Assembly: GCA_029593505.1 (NCBI GenBank)
Contig: JAKTNI010000002.1
Coordinates: forward strand, 62,001-126,000
DNA from: Streptococcus suis
GTDB taxonomy: Bacteria; Bacillota; Bacilli; Lactobacillales; Streptococcaceae
Length of the DNA: 64,000 nt
Direction of reading: 5' to 3'
Part shown: positions 1 to 7,534 of the stretch, piece by piece
How positions within the stretch are numbered: position 1 is the stretch's first letter
Layout: each line of letters starts with the position of its first letter
Position numbers and translations under genes: made by a program
Notes under the pieces: model-generated
What the model was told of the DNA's origin: nothing
The model's database searches: none
Seen by the model: the letters and a program-made list of their open reading frames with translations, nothing else

Positions 1-20
1 ATTTCAATATCGGTTTTCAT
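1..20 (-). CDS. fhs: Formate--tetrahydrofolate ligase, first codons only
   Basis: Only the first six codons and part of a seventh lie in the window; the gene runs off the left edge. The minus strand reads ATG then K-T-D-I-E, preceded by a clean Shine-Dalgarno TAGGAG at about 27-32. The opening MKTDIE matches the start I know for streptococcal formate--tetrahydrofolate ligase, which makes 10-formyl-THF from formate, ATP and THF. The identification rests on six residues and on the divergent position next to coaB, so it is tentative. The start codon itself is well supported. Confidence 0.6.
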
Positions 21-52
21 GGTAACTCCTAATTCCAAATTATTTTAAGAAT

Positions 53-61
53 AGTATAGCA
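53..61 (-). promoter_or_regulatory. Extended -10 promoter for the leftward gene
   Basis: The minus strand carries TGCTATACT, an extended -10 box, 33 bases before the fhs start codon. No good -35 box is seen 17 bases further upstream, which is common for extended -10 promoters. Confidence 0.5.
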
Positions 62-158
62 CATTAAAACAATATACGCGTACTATTATAACGTTTTAAT
101 CATAAACGTACGGAAAATATAAAATTAGCCTTTCTCTCATGATGGATGTGCTCTAAAC

Positions 159-187
159 TTTACGAAAGCTAGAAAATCTAGTACAAT
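159..187 (+). promoter_or_regulatory. coaB promoter abutting the start codon
   Basis: TTTACG at 159-164 and TACAAT at 182-187 are separated by exactly 17 bases. Transcription would begin near 193-195, which coincides with the ATG at 194. No Shine-Dalgarno sequence precedes either in-frame ATG (188 or 194). The message is therefore probably leaderless. Confidence 0.6.
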
Positions 188-193
188 ATGTAC

Positions 194-880
194 ATGAAAA
201 TTTTGATAACTTCTGGTGGTACTAGTGAAGCCATTGATCAAGTACGTTCTATTACCAACCATGCCTCCGGACGCTTGGGTAAAATTATCGCAGAATTAGC
301 ATTGGATCGAGGTCATGAAGTCACCCTTGTTACAACAAAACAAGCGGTAAAACCTAGTAAGCATGCTAATTTACATATCATCACGATCACCAATGTGGAC
401 AGTTTACAAGTAACACTTGAGCCACTCGTTAGAGCACACCATGTCCTTATCCATAGCATGGCCGTATCTGATTATACACCTGTCTACATGACTGATTTAG
501 TCGAATTGGAACAAACTAAAGACATTACTGAGTTACTTCAAAAACGCAATACAGAAAATAAAATTTCATCTAAAGAGGAATATCAAGTTTTATTTTTGAA
601 AAAAACACCTAAAGTCATTTCCTCCATAAAAAAATGGAATCCAGATATTCTGTTAGTCGGTTTTAAACTTTTAGTAAATGTCTCAAAAGATGAATTATTT
701 GCTGTAGCTCACGAAAGTCTTCAGCGCAATAATGCTGATTACATCGTGGCCAATGATTTGACAGATATTAGCGATAAGGAACATGTAGCATACTTAATCA
801 GTTCGACAGACACTATCCAAGCTAGAAATAAGACAGAAATTGCTCAATTGATTTTAAATACAGTAGAAAAAGGAGAATAA
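194..880 (+). CDS. coaB: Phosphopantothenate--cysteine ligase (stand-alone CoaB)
   Basis: CoaB joins cysteine to 4'-phosphopantothenate in coenzyme A synthesis; bacterial CoaB uses CTP. The 228-residue protein opens with the family's nucleotide-binding segment (ITSGGTSEAID, then VRSITNHASGRLG) and has VGFK and ADYIVANDL in its second half. Most bacteria fuse CoaC and CoaB; streptococci carry them separately, as here. An in-frame ATG at 188 would add two residues, but the -10 box ends at 187, so 194 is preferred. coaC follows one base after the stop codon, and its Shine-Dalgarno AAGGAG lies inside the end of coaB. Confidence 0.93.
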   Translation: MKILITSGGTSEAIDQVRSITNHASGRLGKIIAELALDRGHEVTLVTTKQAVKPSKHANLHIITITNVDSLQVTLEPLVRAHHVLIHSMAVSDYTPVYMTDLVELEQTKDITELLQKRNTENKISSKEEYQVLFLKKTPKVISSIKKWNPDILLVGFKLLVNVSKDELFAVAHESLQRNNADYIVANDLTDISDKEHVAYLISSTDTIQARNKTEIAQLILNTVEKGE

Positions 881-881
881 T

Positions 882-1427
882 ATGGCTCACATTACACTTG
901 CTGTAACTGGTTCTATATCAGCTTACAAAGCTGCTGATTTAACCAGTGACCTTATCAAACTCGGTCATACTGTTACTGTTTTAATGAGCAAATCAGCTAT
1001 GGACTTCATTACTCCCCTAACCTTCCAAGCTCTATCTAAAAACAGCGTCCATACAGACATCATGCTGGAAGAAAATCCAAGTCTGATTAAACACATTGAT
1101 ATTGCTAAACAAACGGATCTATTTTTAGTTGCCCCTGCTTCTGCCAATACAATCGCAAAATTATCAAATGGCATAGCAGACAATATCATTACTGCAACAG
1201 CTCTTGCGCTACCTACATCAACTAAAAAACTATTTGCGCCAGCTATGAATACAAATATGTATCTTCATCCTGCTACTCAGAAAAATATACAAACCTTAAA
1301 AGAGTATGGATTTGAAGAGATTGAACCACGCGAAGCCCTCCTTGCCTGTGGGGATGTTGGGGTAGGGGCTTTAGCTGAATTAGACAACATATTGCAGAAA
1401 GTGAGTAGAATTTTCAATGAACACTAA
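882..1427 (+). CDS. coaC: Phosphopantothenoylcysteine decarboxylase
   Basis: This 181-residue HFCD-family flavoprotein decarboxylates 4'-phosphopantothenoylcysteine to 4'-phosphopantetheine, the step after CoaB. It shows the FMN-binding start (LAVTGSISAYKA), the family's histidine in KHIDIAKQTD, the substrate-recognition PAMNTNM motif near residue 122, and the flexible flap LACGDVGVGALAE near residue 155. It is the stand-alone length. It sits between coaB and a membrane protein whose start overlaps its last 11 bases, so the three form one operon for pantothenate use. Confidence 0.94.
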   Translation: MAHITLAVTGSISAYKAADLTSDLIKLGHTVTVLMSKSAMDFITPLTFQALSKNSVHTDIMLEENPSLIKHIDIAKQTDLFLVAPASANTIAKLSNGIADNIITATALALPTSTKKLFAPAMNTNMYLHPATQKNIQTLKEYGFEEIEPREALLACGDVGVGALAELDNILQKVSRIFNEH

Positions 1428-1992
1428 ACAATCCAATCAAGTTGTAATCATGGCTATTTTTATCGCCATCATGATTACTATTGAAGGTCTAAGCCAAGCT
1501 ATCTTTGCCAGCTTTGTTCTTCCTGTCAAACCGACAATTACTCATATTCCAGTTATTATTGCTAGTATCCTATACGGACCAAAATTGGGAGCTAAACTAG
1601 GTGGTTTTATGGGAGTTATGAGCCTCATTCGCAATTCCATTATCATTTCACCACTAAGCTATGTCTTTACACCTTTTGTAGAAAACGGAAACATGTATTC
1701 GGTTTTGATTGCTATCGTTCCACGCATCCTGATTGGAGTTACACCATACTTTGTATACAAATTCCTAAAAAACAAAATGGGGTTAGTTCTAGCAGGTCTA
1801 GTCGGCACGCTAACAAATACTGTGTTTGTACTAAGTGGCATTTTTATCTTCTTTGCTAATGTCTATAGCGGAGATATCAAGTCCCTCTTAGCAAGCATCA
1901 TCTCTTTCAACTCAGTAACCGAATTAACCATCTCAGGATTACTAACTCTTGCTCTCGTTCCTGTTTTACAAAAAGTACAAAATAAATTATAG
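1417..1992 (+). CDS. ECF transporter S component, probably for pantothenate
   Basis: This 191-residue, very hydrophobic protein has about five to six membrane segments. The stretch KPTITHIPVIIASILYGPK followed by a glycine-rich GAKLGGFMG helix is typical of substrate-binding S components of energy-coupling-factor vitamin transporters. The ATPase and T subunits are not encoded nearby, as expected for group II ECF systems that share one energising module. Its start overlaps coaC by 11 bases. The tight link to coaB and coaC suggests pantothenate as substrate (PanT-like); this is inferred from context, not from sequence. Confidence 0.75.
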   Translation: MNTKQSNQVVIMAIFIAIMITIEGLSQAIFASFVLPVKPTITHIPVIIASILYGPKLGAKLGGFMGVMSLIRNSIIISPLSYVFTPFVENGNMYSVLIAIVPRILIGVTPYFVYKFLKNKMGLVLAGLVGTLTNTVFVLSGIFIFFANVYSGDIKSLLASIISFNSVTELTISGLLTLALVPVLQKVQNKL

Positions 1993-1994
1993 AG

Positions 1995-2022
1995 AATCAC
2001 GTGAAAACGTGATTTTTATTTT
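1995..2022 (+). terminator. Terminator of the coaB-coaC-ECF operon
   Basis: A 7-base perfect stem (AATCACG / CGTGATT, loop TGAAAA) followed by TTTATTTT begins three bases after the stop codon. Confidence 0.75.
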
Positions 2023-2028
2023 CAAAAA

Positions 2029-2037
2029 TGGTATAAT
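2029..2037 (+). promoter_or_regulatory. Promoter of the phosphoglucomutase gene
   Basis: TGGTATAAT, a perfect extended -10 element, lies 37 bases before the pgm start and just downstream of the preceding terminator. Confidence 0.65.
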
Positions 2038-2074
2038 GAAAGCGTTTAATAATAACAATTCAAGGAGACATGCC

Positions 2075-3793
2075 ATGACTTATCAAGAAAAGTATCAACA
2101 GTGGATGGACTTTACAAATCTTCCAGATTACCTACGTAACGAACTCGTTGCAATGGATGAAAAAACTAAAGAAGATGCCTTTTATACCAATCTCGAATTT
2201 GGCACAGCAGGGATGCGGGGATACATCGGTGCAGGTACAAACCGCATTAACATATTTGTTGTTCGTCAAGCTACCGAAGGATTAGCAAAATTAGTCGCAT
2301 CAAAAGGCGAAGAAGCTAAAAAACGAGGTGTTGCGATTGCCTACGACTCACGCCACTTCTCACCTGAGTTTGCTTTTGAATCTGCTCAAGTTTTAGCTGC
2401 ACATGGTATCAAATCGTATGTATTTGAAAGCCTTCGTCCAACTCCTGAATTATCTTTTGCAGTACGTCATTATAACACTGTTGCCGGTATCATGGTTACT
2501 GCCAGTCATAATCCAAAAGAGTTTAATGGTTACAAAGTTTATGGAGAAGACGGTGGACAAATGCCACCTGCCGATGCAGATGCATTGACACACTTTATTC
2601 GCTCAATTGATAATCCATTTACTATTGAATTGGCTGACTTAGAAGAAAGTAAAGAAAATGGTCTCATTACCGTTCTGGGTGAAGAAACAGACCTCAAGTA
2701 CTTAGAAGAATTAAAAGATCTCAATATTAACCCTGACTTGATTTCCGAATATGGTAAAGATATGAAGATTGTCTACACTCCTCTTCATGGTACAGGTGAA
2801 ATGTTGACACGCCGTGCGCTCGCTCAAGCTGGTTTTGAATCTGTTCAAGTCGTTGAAGCTCAAGTAACACCAGATCCAGATTTCCCCACTATTGACTCTC
2901 CAAATCCAGAAAGTCAAGCTGCCTTTGCACTTGCAGAAGAACTAGGACGTCAAGTAGGTGCTGATGTCCTGCTAGCAACTGATCCTGACGCAGACCGTGT
3001 CGGTGTTGAAGTTCGTCAAGCAGACGGTTCTTACTGGAACCTTTCTGGTAACCAAATTGGTGCTATTATCGCTAAATACATCCTTGAAGCTCATAAACAA
3101 GCTGGAACTCTCCCAGAAAATGCAGCTCTTGCTAAGTCAATCGTATCAACTGAATTAGTAACTAAGATTGCCGAAAGCTACGGAGCAACCATGTTCAACG
3201 TTTTGACTGGTTTCAAATTCATTGCTGAGAAAATTCAAGAATTTGAAGAAAAACATAACCACACCTATATGTTTGGATTTGAAGAAAGTTTTGGTTACTT
3301 GGTGAAACCATTCGTACGCGATAAGGATGCAATTCAAGCCGTATTGATAGTCGCTGAAATCGCTGCTTACTATCGCTCACGCGGTATGACTTTGGCTGAT
3401 GGTATTGATGAAATTTTCAAAGAATACGGCTACTTTGCTGAAAAAACAATCTCTGTTACGCTTTCTGGTAAAGACGGGGCAGAACAAATCAAGGCGATTA
3501 TGACTAAATTCCGTGACAACTCGCCAAAACAATTCAATGCTACCGATATCGCAGTCTTTGAGGACTTTGCTCTTCAAACGAAAACTGATATAGACGGGAA
3601 TGTAACTACCCTTACAACTCCTCCGTCAGATGTTTTAAAATACACGTTAGCTGATGATTCATGGTTTGCTGTTCGCCCTTCTGGTACCGAACCAAAAATC
3701 AAATTCTATATTGCAACAGTTGGCAACAGCTTAGCAGAAGCAGAAGAAAAAATTAACAATATAGAAAATGAAATCAATGAATTTGTGCGTTAA
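2075..3793 (+). CDS. pgm: Phosphoglucomutase / phosphomannomutase
   Basis: This 572-residue alpha-D-phosphohexomutase interconverts glucose 6-phosphate and glucose 1-phosphate, feeding UDP-glucose for glycolipid, capsule and wall polymers. The four family signatures are in order: phosphoserine loop TASHNP (Ser144), metal loop DPDADR (303-308), sugar-binding GFEES, and phosphate-binding RPSGTEPKIKFY near the C-terminus. An upstream in-frame start at 1949 lies before the promoter and inside the previous gene; the ATG at 2075 follows Shine-Dalgarno AAGGAG and is correct. Single-gene unit with its own promoter and terminator. Products are plausibly used by the glucosyltransferases and capsule genes elsewhere in the window. 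Confidence 0.95.
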   Translation: MTYQEKYQQWMDFTNLPDYLRNELVAMDEKTKEDAFYTNLEFGTAGMRGYIGAGTNRINIFVVRQATEGLAKLVASKGEEAKKRGVAIAYDSRHFSPEFAFESAQVLAAHGIKSYVFESLRPTPELSFAVRHYNTVAGIMVTASHNPKEFNGYKVYGEDGGQMPPADADALTHFIRSIDNPFTIELADLEESKENGLITVLGEETDLKYLEELKDLNINPDLISEYGKDMKIVYTPLHGTGEMLTRRALAQAGFESVQVVEAQVTPDPDFPTIDSPNPESQAAFALAEELGRQVGADVLLATDPDADRVGVEVRQADGSYWNLSGNQIGAIIAKYILEAHKQAGTLPENAALAKSIVSTELVTKIAESYGATMFNVLTGFKFIAEKIQEFEEKHNHTYMFGFEESFGYLVKPFVRDKDAIQAVLIVAEIAAYYRSRGMTLADGIDEIFKEYGYFAEKTISVTLSGKDGAEQIKAIMTKFRDNSPKQFNATDIAVFEDFALQTKTDIDGNVTTLTTPPSDVLKYTLADDSWFAVRPSGTEPKIKFYIATVGNSLAEAEEKINNIENEINEFVR

Positions 3794-3821
3794 TGACATT
3801 GTAAAAGATTAAACACCTCTA

Positions 3822-3887
3822 AAAGATAACAGGGTTTAGTGTGACGTTATAAAAACGTTAGAGCTAAACCTTGTTGTCTTTTTTTTA
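3822..3887 (+). terminator. Strong terminator after pgm
   Basis: A long stem pairs AAGATAACAGGGTTTA with TAAACCTTGTTGTCTT, including wobble pairs. A small nested hairpin sits in the loop and a run of eight T follows. Confidence 0.85.
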
Positions 3888-3953
3888 CAATCTAACACAC
3901 TCTTTCTAAGAGTATCTAACGGATCTTTATTTTATCTCAACATGCTCTCTCAA

Positions 3954-3982
3954 TTGTATTTCTCCACCTTTTCATATATACT
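3954..3982 (+). promoter_or_regulatory. Promoter of the MocR-type regulator
   Basis: TTGTAT at 3954-3959 and TATACT at 3977-3982 with a 17-base spacer. Transcription would begin near 3989, which rules out the upstream in-frame ATG at 3942. Confidence 0.65.
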
Positions 3983-4013
3983 ATTATCAACATCTGTAAG
4001 GGGACAGTTTGAT

Positions 4014-5276
4014 ATGGAAAAATATAAAGTCATTATTCAAGATATTTTAGAGGGAATCGAAAAACATACATTCAAACGTGGTCAAAAACTTCCTTCGATT
4101 CGTCAATTAAGCCAATTATACAATTGTAGCAAAGATACCGTTCAAAAAGCGATGCTAGAACTCAAGTATCAAAATAAGATTTATTCTGTCCAAAAAAGTG
4201 GCTACTATATTCTAGAAGATCAAGATTTTCACGATAAAACGATTGAATTAAATCCAGCTGATTTTCAAGAACTTCCCTACGAAGATTTTAGAATTTGCTT
4301 GAATGAAAGTTTAATCGGTCGAGAAAATTACTTATTCAACTACTATCATCAGCAAGAAGGTCTCGCTGAACTGATCACCTCTATTCAAACATTACTGATG
4401 GACTATTATGTGTATACTCAAAAAGAACAATTGGTTATTACAGCCGGTAGCCAACAAGCTTTATACGTCTTAACACAAATAAAGTTCCATTCTGAAAAAA
4501 CAGATATTCTATTAGAAAATCCTACCTATTCAAGGATGATGGAATTAATACAAGAACAACAGATTCCTTATCAAACGATTGAGCGAGATTTTGATGGAAT
4601 TGACTTAATCCAATTAGAAAAAATATTTCAAACTGGGAAAATTAAATTTTTCTACACCATTCCTCGCCTGCATAATCCCTTAGGAAGCACGTATGATATA
4701 GAAACAAAAACAGCAATCATACAATTAGCCGAGCAATACGATGTCTATATCATTGAAGATGATTACTTAGCTGATTTTGATTCAAGTAAGAGTTTACCTC
4801 TTCACTACTTTGATACAAATGATCGGGTCATTTATATTAAGTCTTTTACTCCCACTCTTTTTCCTGCTCTTAGAATTGGTGCGATTTCTCTTCCTCCAAA
4901 ATTATGCTCACCATTTATCAAGCATAAAAGTCTGATTGATTATGATACAAATTTAATCATGCAAAAGGCCTTGTCTCTATACATTGACAACGGTATGTTT
5001 GCTCGTAACACTCAACACTTGCACCATATTCATCATAAACAGTGGCAAGAAATGAGAGACCATTTAGAAAAATATATCAACACTATCCCCTATAACATAT
5101 CTAAGGGAAGTGTAACCTTTCAATTAAAAAAAGGGACGCTCGGTCCTGGTATCAAACACCGCATCCCCCATGCACACTTCTTTTCAGGAAAATCTCATGA
5201 CTTTCTACAATTACACTATCATCAAAATTTTCCAAAGAGCATACAACGTTTATTAAAACTCCTAGAAGAGAATTAA
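4014..5276 (+). CDS. MocR-like GntR regulator with a degenerate aminotransferase domain
   Basis: This 420-residue protein joins a GntR winged helix (residues about 1-70, with KRGQKLPSIRQLSQLY and the recognition helix SKDTVQKAMLEL) to a class I aminotransferase fold. MocR proteins normally hold PLP on a lysine in a SFSKTLxPxLRxG motif and act as PLP- or amino-acid-responsive regulators. Here that stretch reads SFTPTLFPALRIG, with Pro280 where the lysine should be, so a Schiff base is not expected. The EDDY motif is kept. Start chosen from Shine-Dalgarno AAGGGG and the promoter position. Regulated genes are unknown; nothing divergent lies beside it. Confidence 0.85.
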   Translation: MEKYKVIIQDILEGIEKHTFKRGQKLPSIRQLSQLYNCSKDTVQKAMLELKYQNKIYSVQKSGYYILEDQDFHDKTIELNPADFQELPYEDFRICLNESLIGRENYLFNYYHQQEGLAELITSIQTLLMDYYVYTQKEQLVITAGSQQALYVLTQIKFHSEKTDILLENPTYSRMMELIQEQQIPYQTIERDFDGIDLIQLEKIFQTGKIKFFYTIPRLHNPLGSTYDIETKTAIIQLAEQYDVYIIEDDYLADFDSSKSLPLHYFDTNDRVIYIKSFTPTLFPALRIGAISLPPKLCSPFIKHKSLIDYDTNLIMQKALSLYIDNGMFARNTQHLHHIHHKQWQEMRDHLEKYINTIPYNISKGSVTFQLKKGTLGPGIKHRIPHAHFFSGKSHDFLQLHYHQNFPKSIQRLLKLLEEN

Positions 5277-5339
5277 ATCGCTAGAAATATAAATATATTA
5301 TTATTTATCATTCATGGAGAGAAACACCTTGTAGAAATA

Positions 5340-6188
5340 TTAATTTACTTCATATCCCATCAATAAGCCACCTTCCTCTACATAAAAGCTACAAAGTCCC
5401 GAAGCTTCTATTCCTTCGATGACTGCTTCTGGGAAACTTTCCTTCACTAATCCAGAGAACTGTTGGAGAAATTTCGAATTATTACGATGTGCTAAGATAA
5501 TACGCCCCCCCTGATAACCTGCTTTTTTCATCTCCTCAAAAGCAGCTGTTATAGATTTTTTATGCCCACGAGCTTTTTGAAGTAGCTCTAATTTTCCTTC
5601 ATTGCTTGCCTCACCAACCATACGAATATTAAAGAAACCAACAACCGTTCCAAGTAATTTACTAAGACGACCATTCTTTACAAGATTATCGACTTTCGCT
5701 AAAACAAACAATAATTTAGTGTGTTTTTGATAGTTCGTGATAGCCTCAACTGCCTGTGAAAAATCCAATCCACTTGCTATTAAACGATTGAGTTCGTTGA
5801 CCAACAAGTCCATCTCCCCACCGGCAGAAAGACTATCAATCAAGTGAATATTACTATTTGGATGATCCTCAAGATAACTCTCACGTGCTATACGTGCAGC
5901 ATTAAAGCTTCCTGATAAGCTACCTGTCAATGTCACAACAATAATATTATCAGCACCTGTAAAAGCATTTTCATAAGCTTTAGGGCTCGGACAAGCAGAA
6001 CTAGCTACAGACTTTGAAGCTTCCATAACTTCCATCATATGATCGATATCCAATGACGAATCATCAATAAACTCTCTATCTCCAACCTGAATCGTTAGTG
6101 GCACACTAACAAATTCTGTATCAGGAGCAAGATTAGTTAATTGACGATAATCACAACCTGAATCTGCAACAATTTTCCATTTTGCCAT
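5340..6188 (-). CDS. DegV-family fatty-acid-binding protein
   Basis: DegV/FakB proteins bind a fatty acid and present it to fatty-acid kinase FakA for phosphorylation. The 282-residue protein has the family opening (KWKIVADSGCDY), the SASACPSP-like segment SSACPSP, the lipid-contacting TGSLSGSFNAAR and the closing GLCSFYVEEGGLLMGYE. FakA is not in this window. Two in-frame ATGs exist: the one at 6188 has GAG six bases upstream, while the one at 6194 has it directly adjacent, so 6188 is preferred. It faces away from a TetR-type regulator, and a palindrome lies in the shared upstream region, suggesting control by that regulator. Confidence 0.85.
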   Translation of the reverse strand: MAKWKIVADSGCDYRQLTNLAPDTEFVSVPLTIQVGDREFIDDSSLDIDHMMEVMEASKSVASSACPSPKAYENAFTGADNIIVVTLTGSLSGSFNAARIARESYLEDHPNSNIHLIDSLSAGGEMDLLVNELNRLIASGLDFSQAVEAITNYQKHTKLLFVLAKVDNLVKNGRLSKLLGTVVGFFNIRMVGEASNEGKLELLQKARGHKKSITAAFEEMKKAGYQGGRIILAHRNNSKFLQQFSGLVKESFPEAVIEGIEASGLCSFYVEEGGLLMGYEVN

Positions 6189-6213
6189 AGTCATCTCATT
6201 TCTACTTTTTTAT

Positions 6214-6242
6214 TTGACAAGTTTTCTTTCTTTCTTTACAAT
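6214..6242 (+). promoter_or_regulatory. Promoter of the TetR-type gene, overlapping the degV -10
   Basis: TTGACA at 6214-6219, 17-base spacer, TACAAT at 6237-6242 on the plus strand is near consensus. On the minus strand TATAAT (plus positions 6241-6246) is a -10 for degV, so the two divergent promoters overlap head to head. Confidence 0.7.
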
Positions 6243-6260
6243 TATATCATTAAAGCATGT

Positions 6261-6286
6261 CATCTGAAAGCATTTTCTTTCAGATG
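6261..6286. promoter_or_regulatory. Perfect 10-6-10 palindrome, probable TetR operator
   Basis: CATCTGAAAG and CTTTCAGATG are perfect inverted repeats around a 6-base centre. The element lies between the TetR promoter and its start codon. It also covers the -35 region expected for degV, where the -35 box would be plus positions 6264-6269. A protein bound here could repress both genes. Confidence 0.6.
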
Positions 6287-6309
6287 TAACACTGGAAAAG
6301 AGGAGAATC

Positions 6310-6714
6310 ATGGCAGATCGTAATATTTCACCCAAATCTCTAAAAAATCTATATCAATCAAATAAGGAAGTTAATCAACTCACCAAAGAATCCATTGAAA
6401 CAGCGCTGCTATTTCTTCTTGAAAAAAAAGACCTAAAACAAATTTCTATTTCGGAGCTAGTTCGTAAAGCAGGAGTTTCTCGCAACGCTTTCTACCGTAA
6501 CTACAAATCAAAAGAAGATATTTTAGAAGCATACTACGAACGTACCTTAATCTCCCTTAAGAAAAAATGGCAAAACTTGCAAACCAAGGTACAAAGAAAT
6601 GGTGTTCAACAAAGTTTTTCAGAATTTTTCCAACAAGGTAAACACACTATTGGAACGAATAAAACACTTTCCAATGTTAGTAAATGGATAAAAGAAAAAA
6701 CAAACCGAGACTAA
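6310..6714 (+). CDS. Short TetR-type transcriptional regulator
   Basis: The 134-residue protein has a clear TetR N-terminal DNA-binding domain: helix-turn-helix ISISELVRKAGVSRNAFYRNY around residues 46-66, then the KSKEDILEAYYE helix. Usual TetR proteins are about 180-200 residues; this one has only around 60 residues after the DNA-binding domain. The ligand-binding domain is therefore short or truncated. Shine-Dalgarno GAGGAG is eight bases before the ATG. The stop codon lies inside the loop of a terminator hairpin. It is divergent from degV and the perfect palindrome between them is its likely operator, which would imply autoregulation and control of degV. Confidence 0.8.
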   Translation: MADRNISPKSLKNLYQSNKEVNQLTKESIETALLFLLEKKDLKQISISELVRKAGVSRNAFYRNYKSKEDILEAYYERTLISLKKKWQNLQTKVQRNGVQQSFSEFFQQGKHTIGTNKTLSNVSKWIKEKTNRD

Positions 6715-6730
6715 TGATCTCGGTTTTTCT
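6702..6730. terminator. Bidirectional terminator between the TetR gene and proC
   Basis: AAACCGAGA and TCTCGGTTT form a 9-base perfect stem with T-rich sequence on both sides. The TetR stop codon is in the loop. It can serve the convergent proBAC operon too. Confidence 0.75.
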
Positions 6731-6739
6731 TATAATCCT

Positions 6740-7525
6740 CTATTTTTTGCCAAGTTTCTTAGTTTTTTCGAGTGCTTGTTCAACTGCTTCGATAACAGCA
6801 GCACGAAAACCATTTTTTTCAAGAGCTACAACACCTGCAATCGTTGAACCTCCCGGTGAGGTTACCTCTTGACGAAGTTGAGCTGGATGTTTATCCGATG
6901 ATAGAATCAATTGGGCTGATCCAAGTACCGTTTGAGCAGCTAATAGTTTAGAATCTTGAGCTGATAAACCATTTTCTATACCGGCGTCTATTAAGGATTC
7001 GATAAATTGATAAACAAAAGCTGGACCACATCCTGCTATAGCAGTTGCTGCATCTATTAAATTTTCAGGAACTCGCTGCAATTGACCTGACTTTTCTAGT
7101 AAATGTTCTAACAAGGGAATCAGTGTTGGGTTGGTTAGACTATACGTGGTCATACCTTTCCCGATAGCAACTGGGGTATTCGGCATAATCCGAATAATTC
7201 TATCTTCAGAGACAAACGTTGCTAACGTTTCAAGAGTGATTCCTGCTGCCATAGAAATCAAAATTACTGAGCTATTCTGCTGAAGAGCTGCTTGTATATC
7301 TGATACTACTTGATGAATAAGGTGCGGTTTAACACCAAGAAAAATAACATCCGCCTGTTTTGCTATATCAAGATTAGATAGCAACTGTCCTCCTATTTCC
7401 GTTTGCAATATCGTAGCTCTATCCAGATTATGTTTGCTAAGCAATAACTCACTGTCTGATTGTTGATGAACTGCTTTAGCAAGAGCAGTTCCCATATTAC
7501 CTAGTCCAATAAATCCTATTTTCAT
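6740..7525 (-). CDS. proC: Pyrroline-5-carboxylate reductase
   Basis: Last enzyme of proline synthesis, reducing pyrroline-5-carboxylate with NAD(P)H. The 261-residue protein has the Rossmann motif IGFIGLGNMG at the N-terminus, the IMPNTPVAIGKGM segment, and the C-terminal family signature SPGGSTIAGV near residue 225. Full length. It is third in the proB-proA-proC operon, nine bases after proA, and converges on the TetR gene with a shared terminator. Confidence 0.95.
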   Translation of the reverse strand: MKIGFIGLGNMGTALAKAVHQQSDSELLLSKHNLDRATILQTEIGGQLLSNLDIAKQADVIFLGVKPHLIHQVVSDIQAALQQNSSVILISMAAGITLETLATFVSEDRIIRIMPNTPVAIGKGMTTYSLTNPTLIPLLEHLLEKSGQLQRVPENLIDAATAIAGCGPAFVYQFIESLIDAGIENGLSAQDSKLLAAQTVLGSAQLILSSDKHPAQLRQEVTSPGGSTIAGVVALEKNGFRAAVIEAVEQALEKTKKLGKK

Positions 7526-7534
7526 CTTATTCTC

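Noticed and set aside
1949..2074. 42-residue N-terminal extension of phosphoglucomutase
   Set aside because: It overlaps the previous gene and its terminator and lies upstream of the promoter; the ATG at 2075 has AAGGAG.
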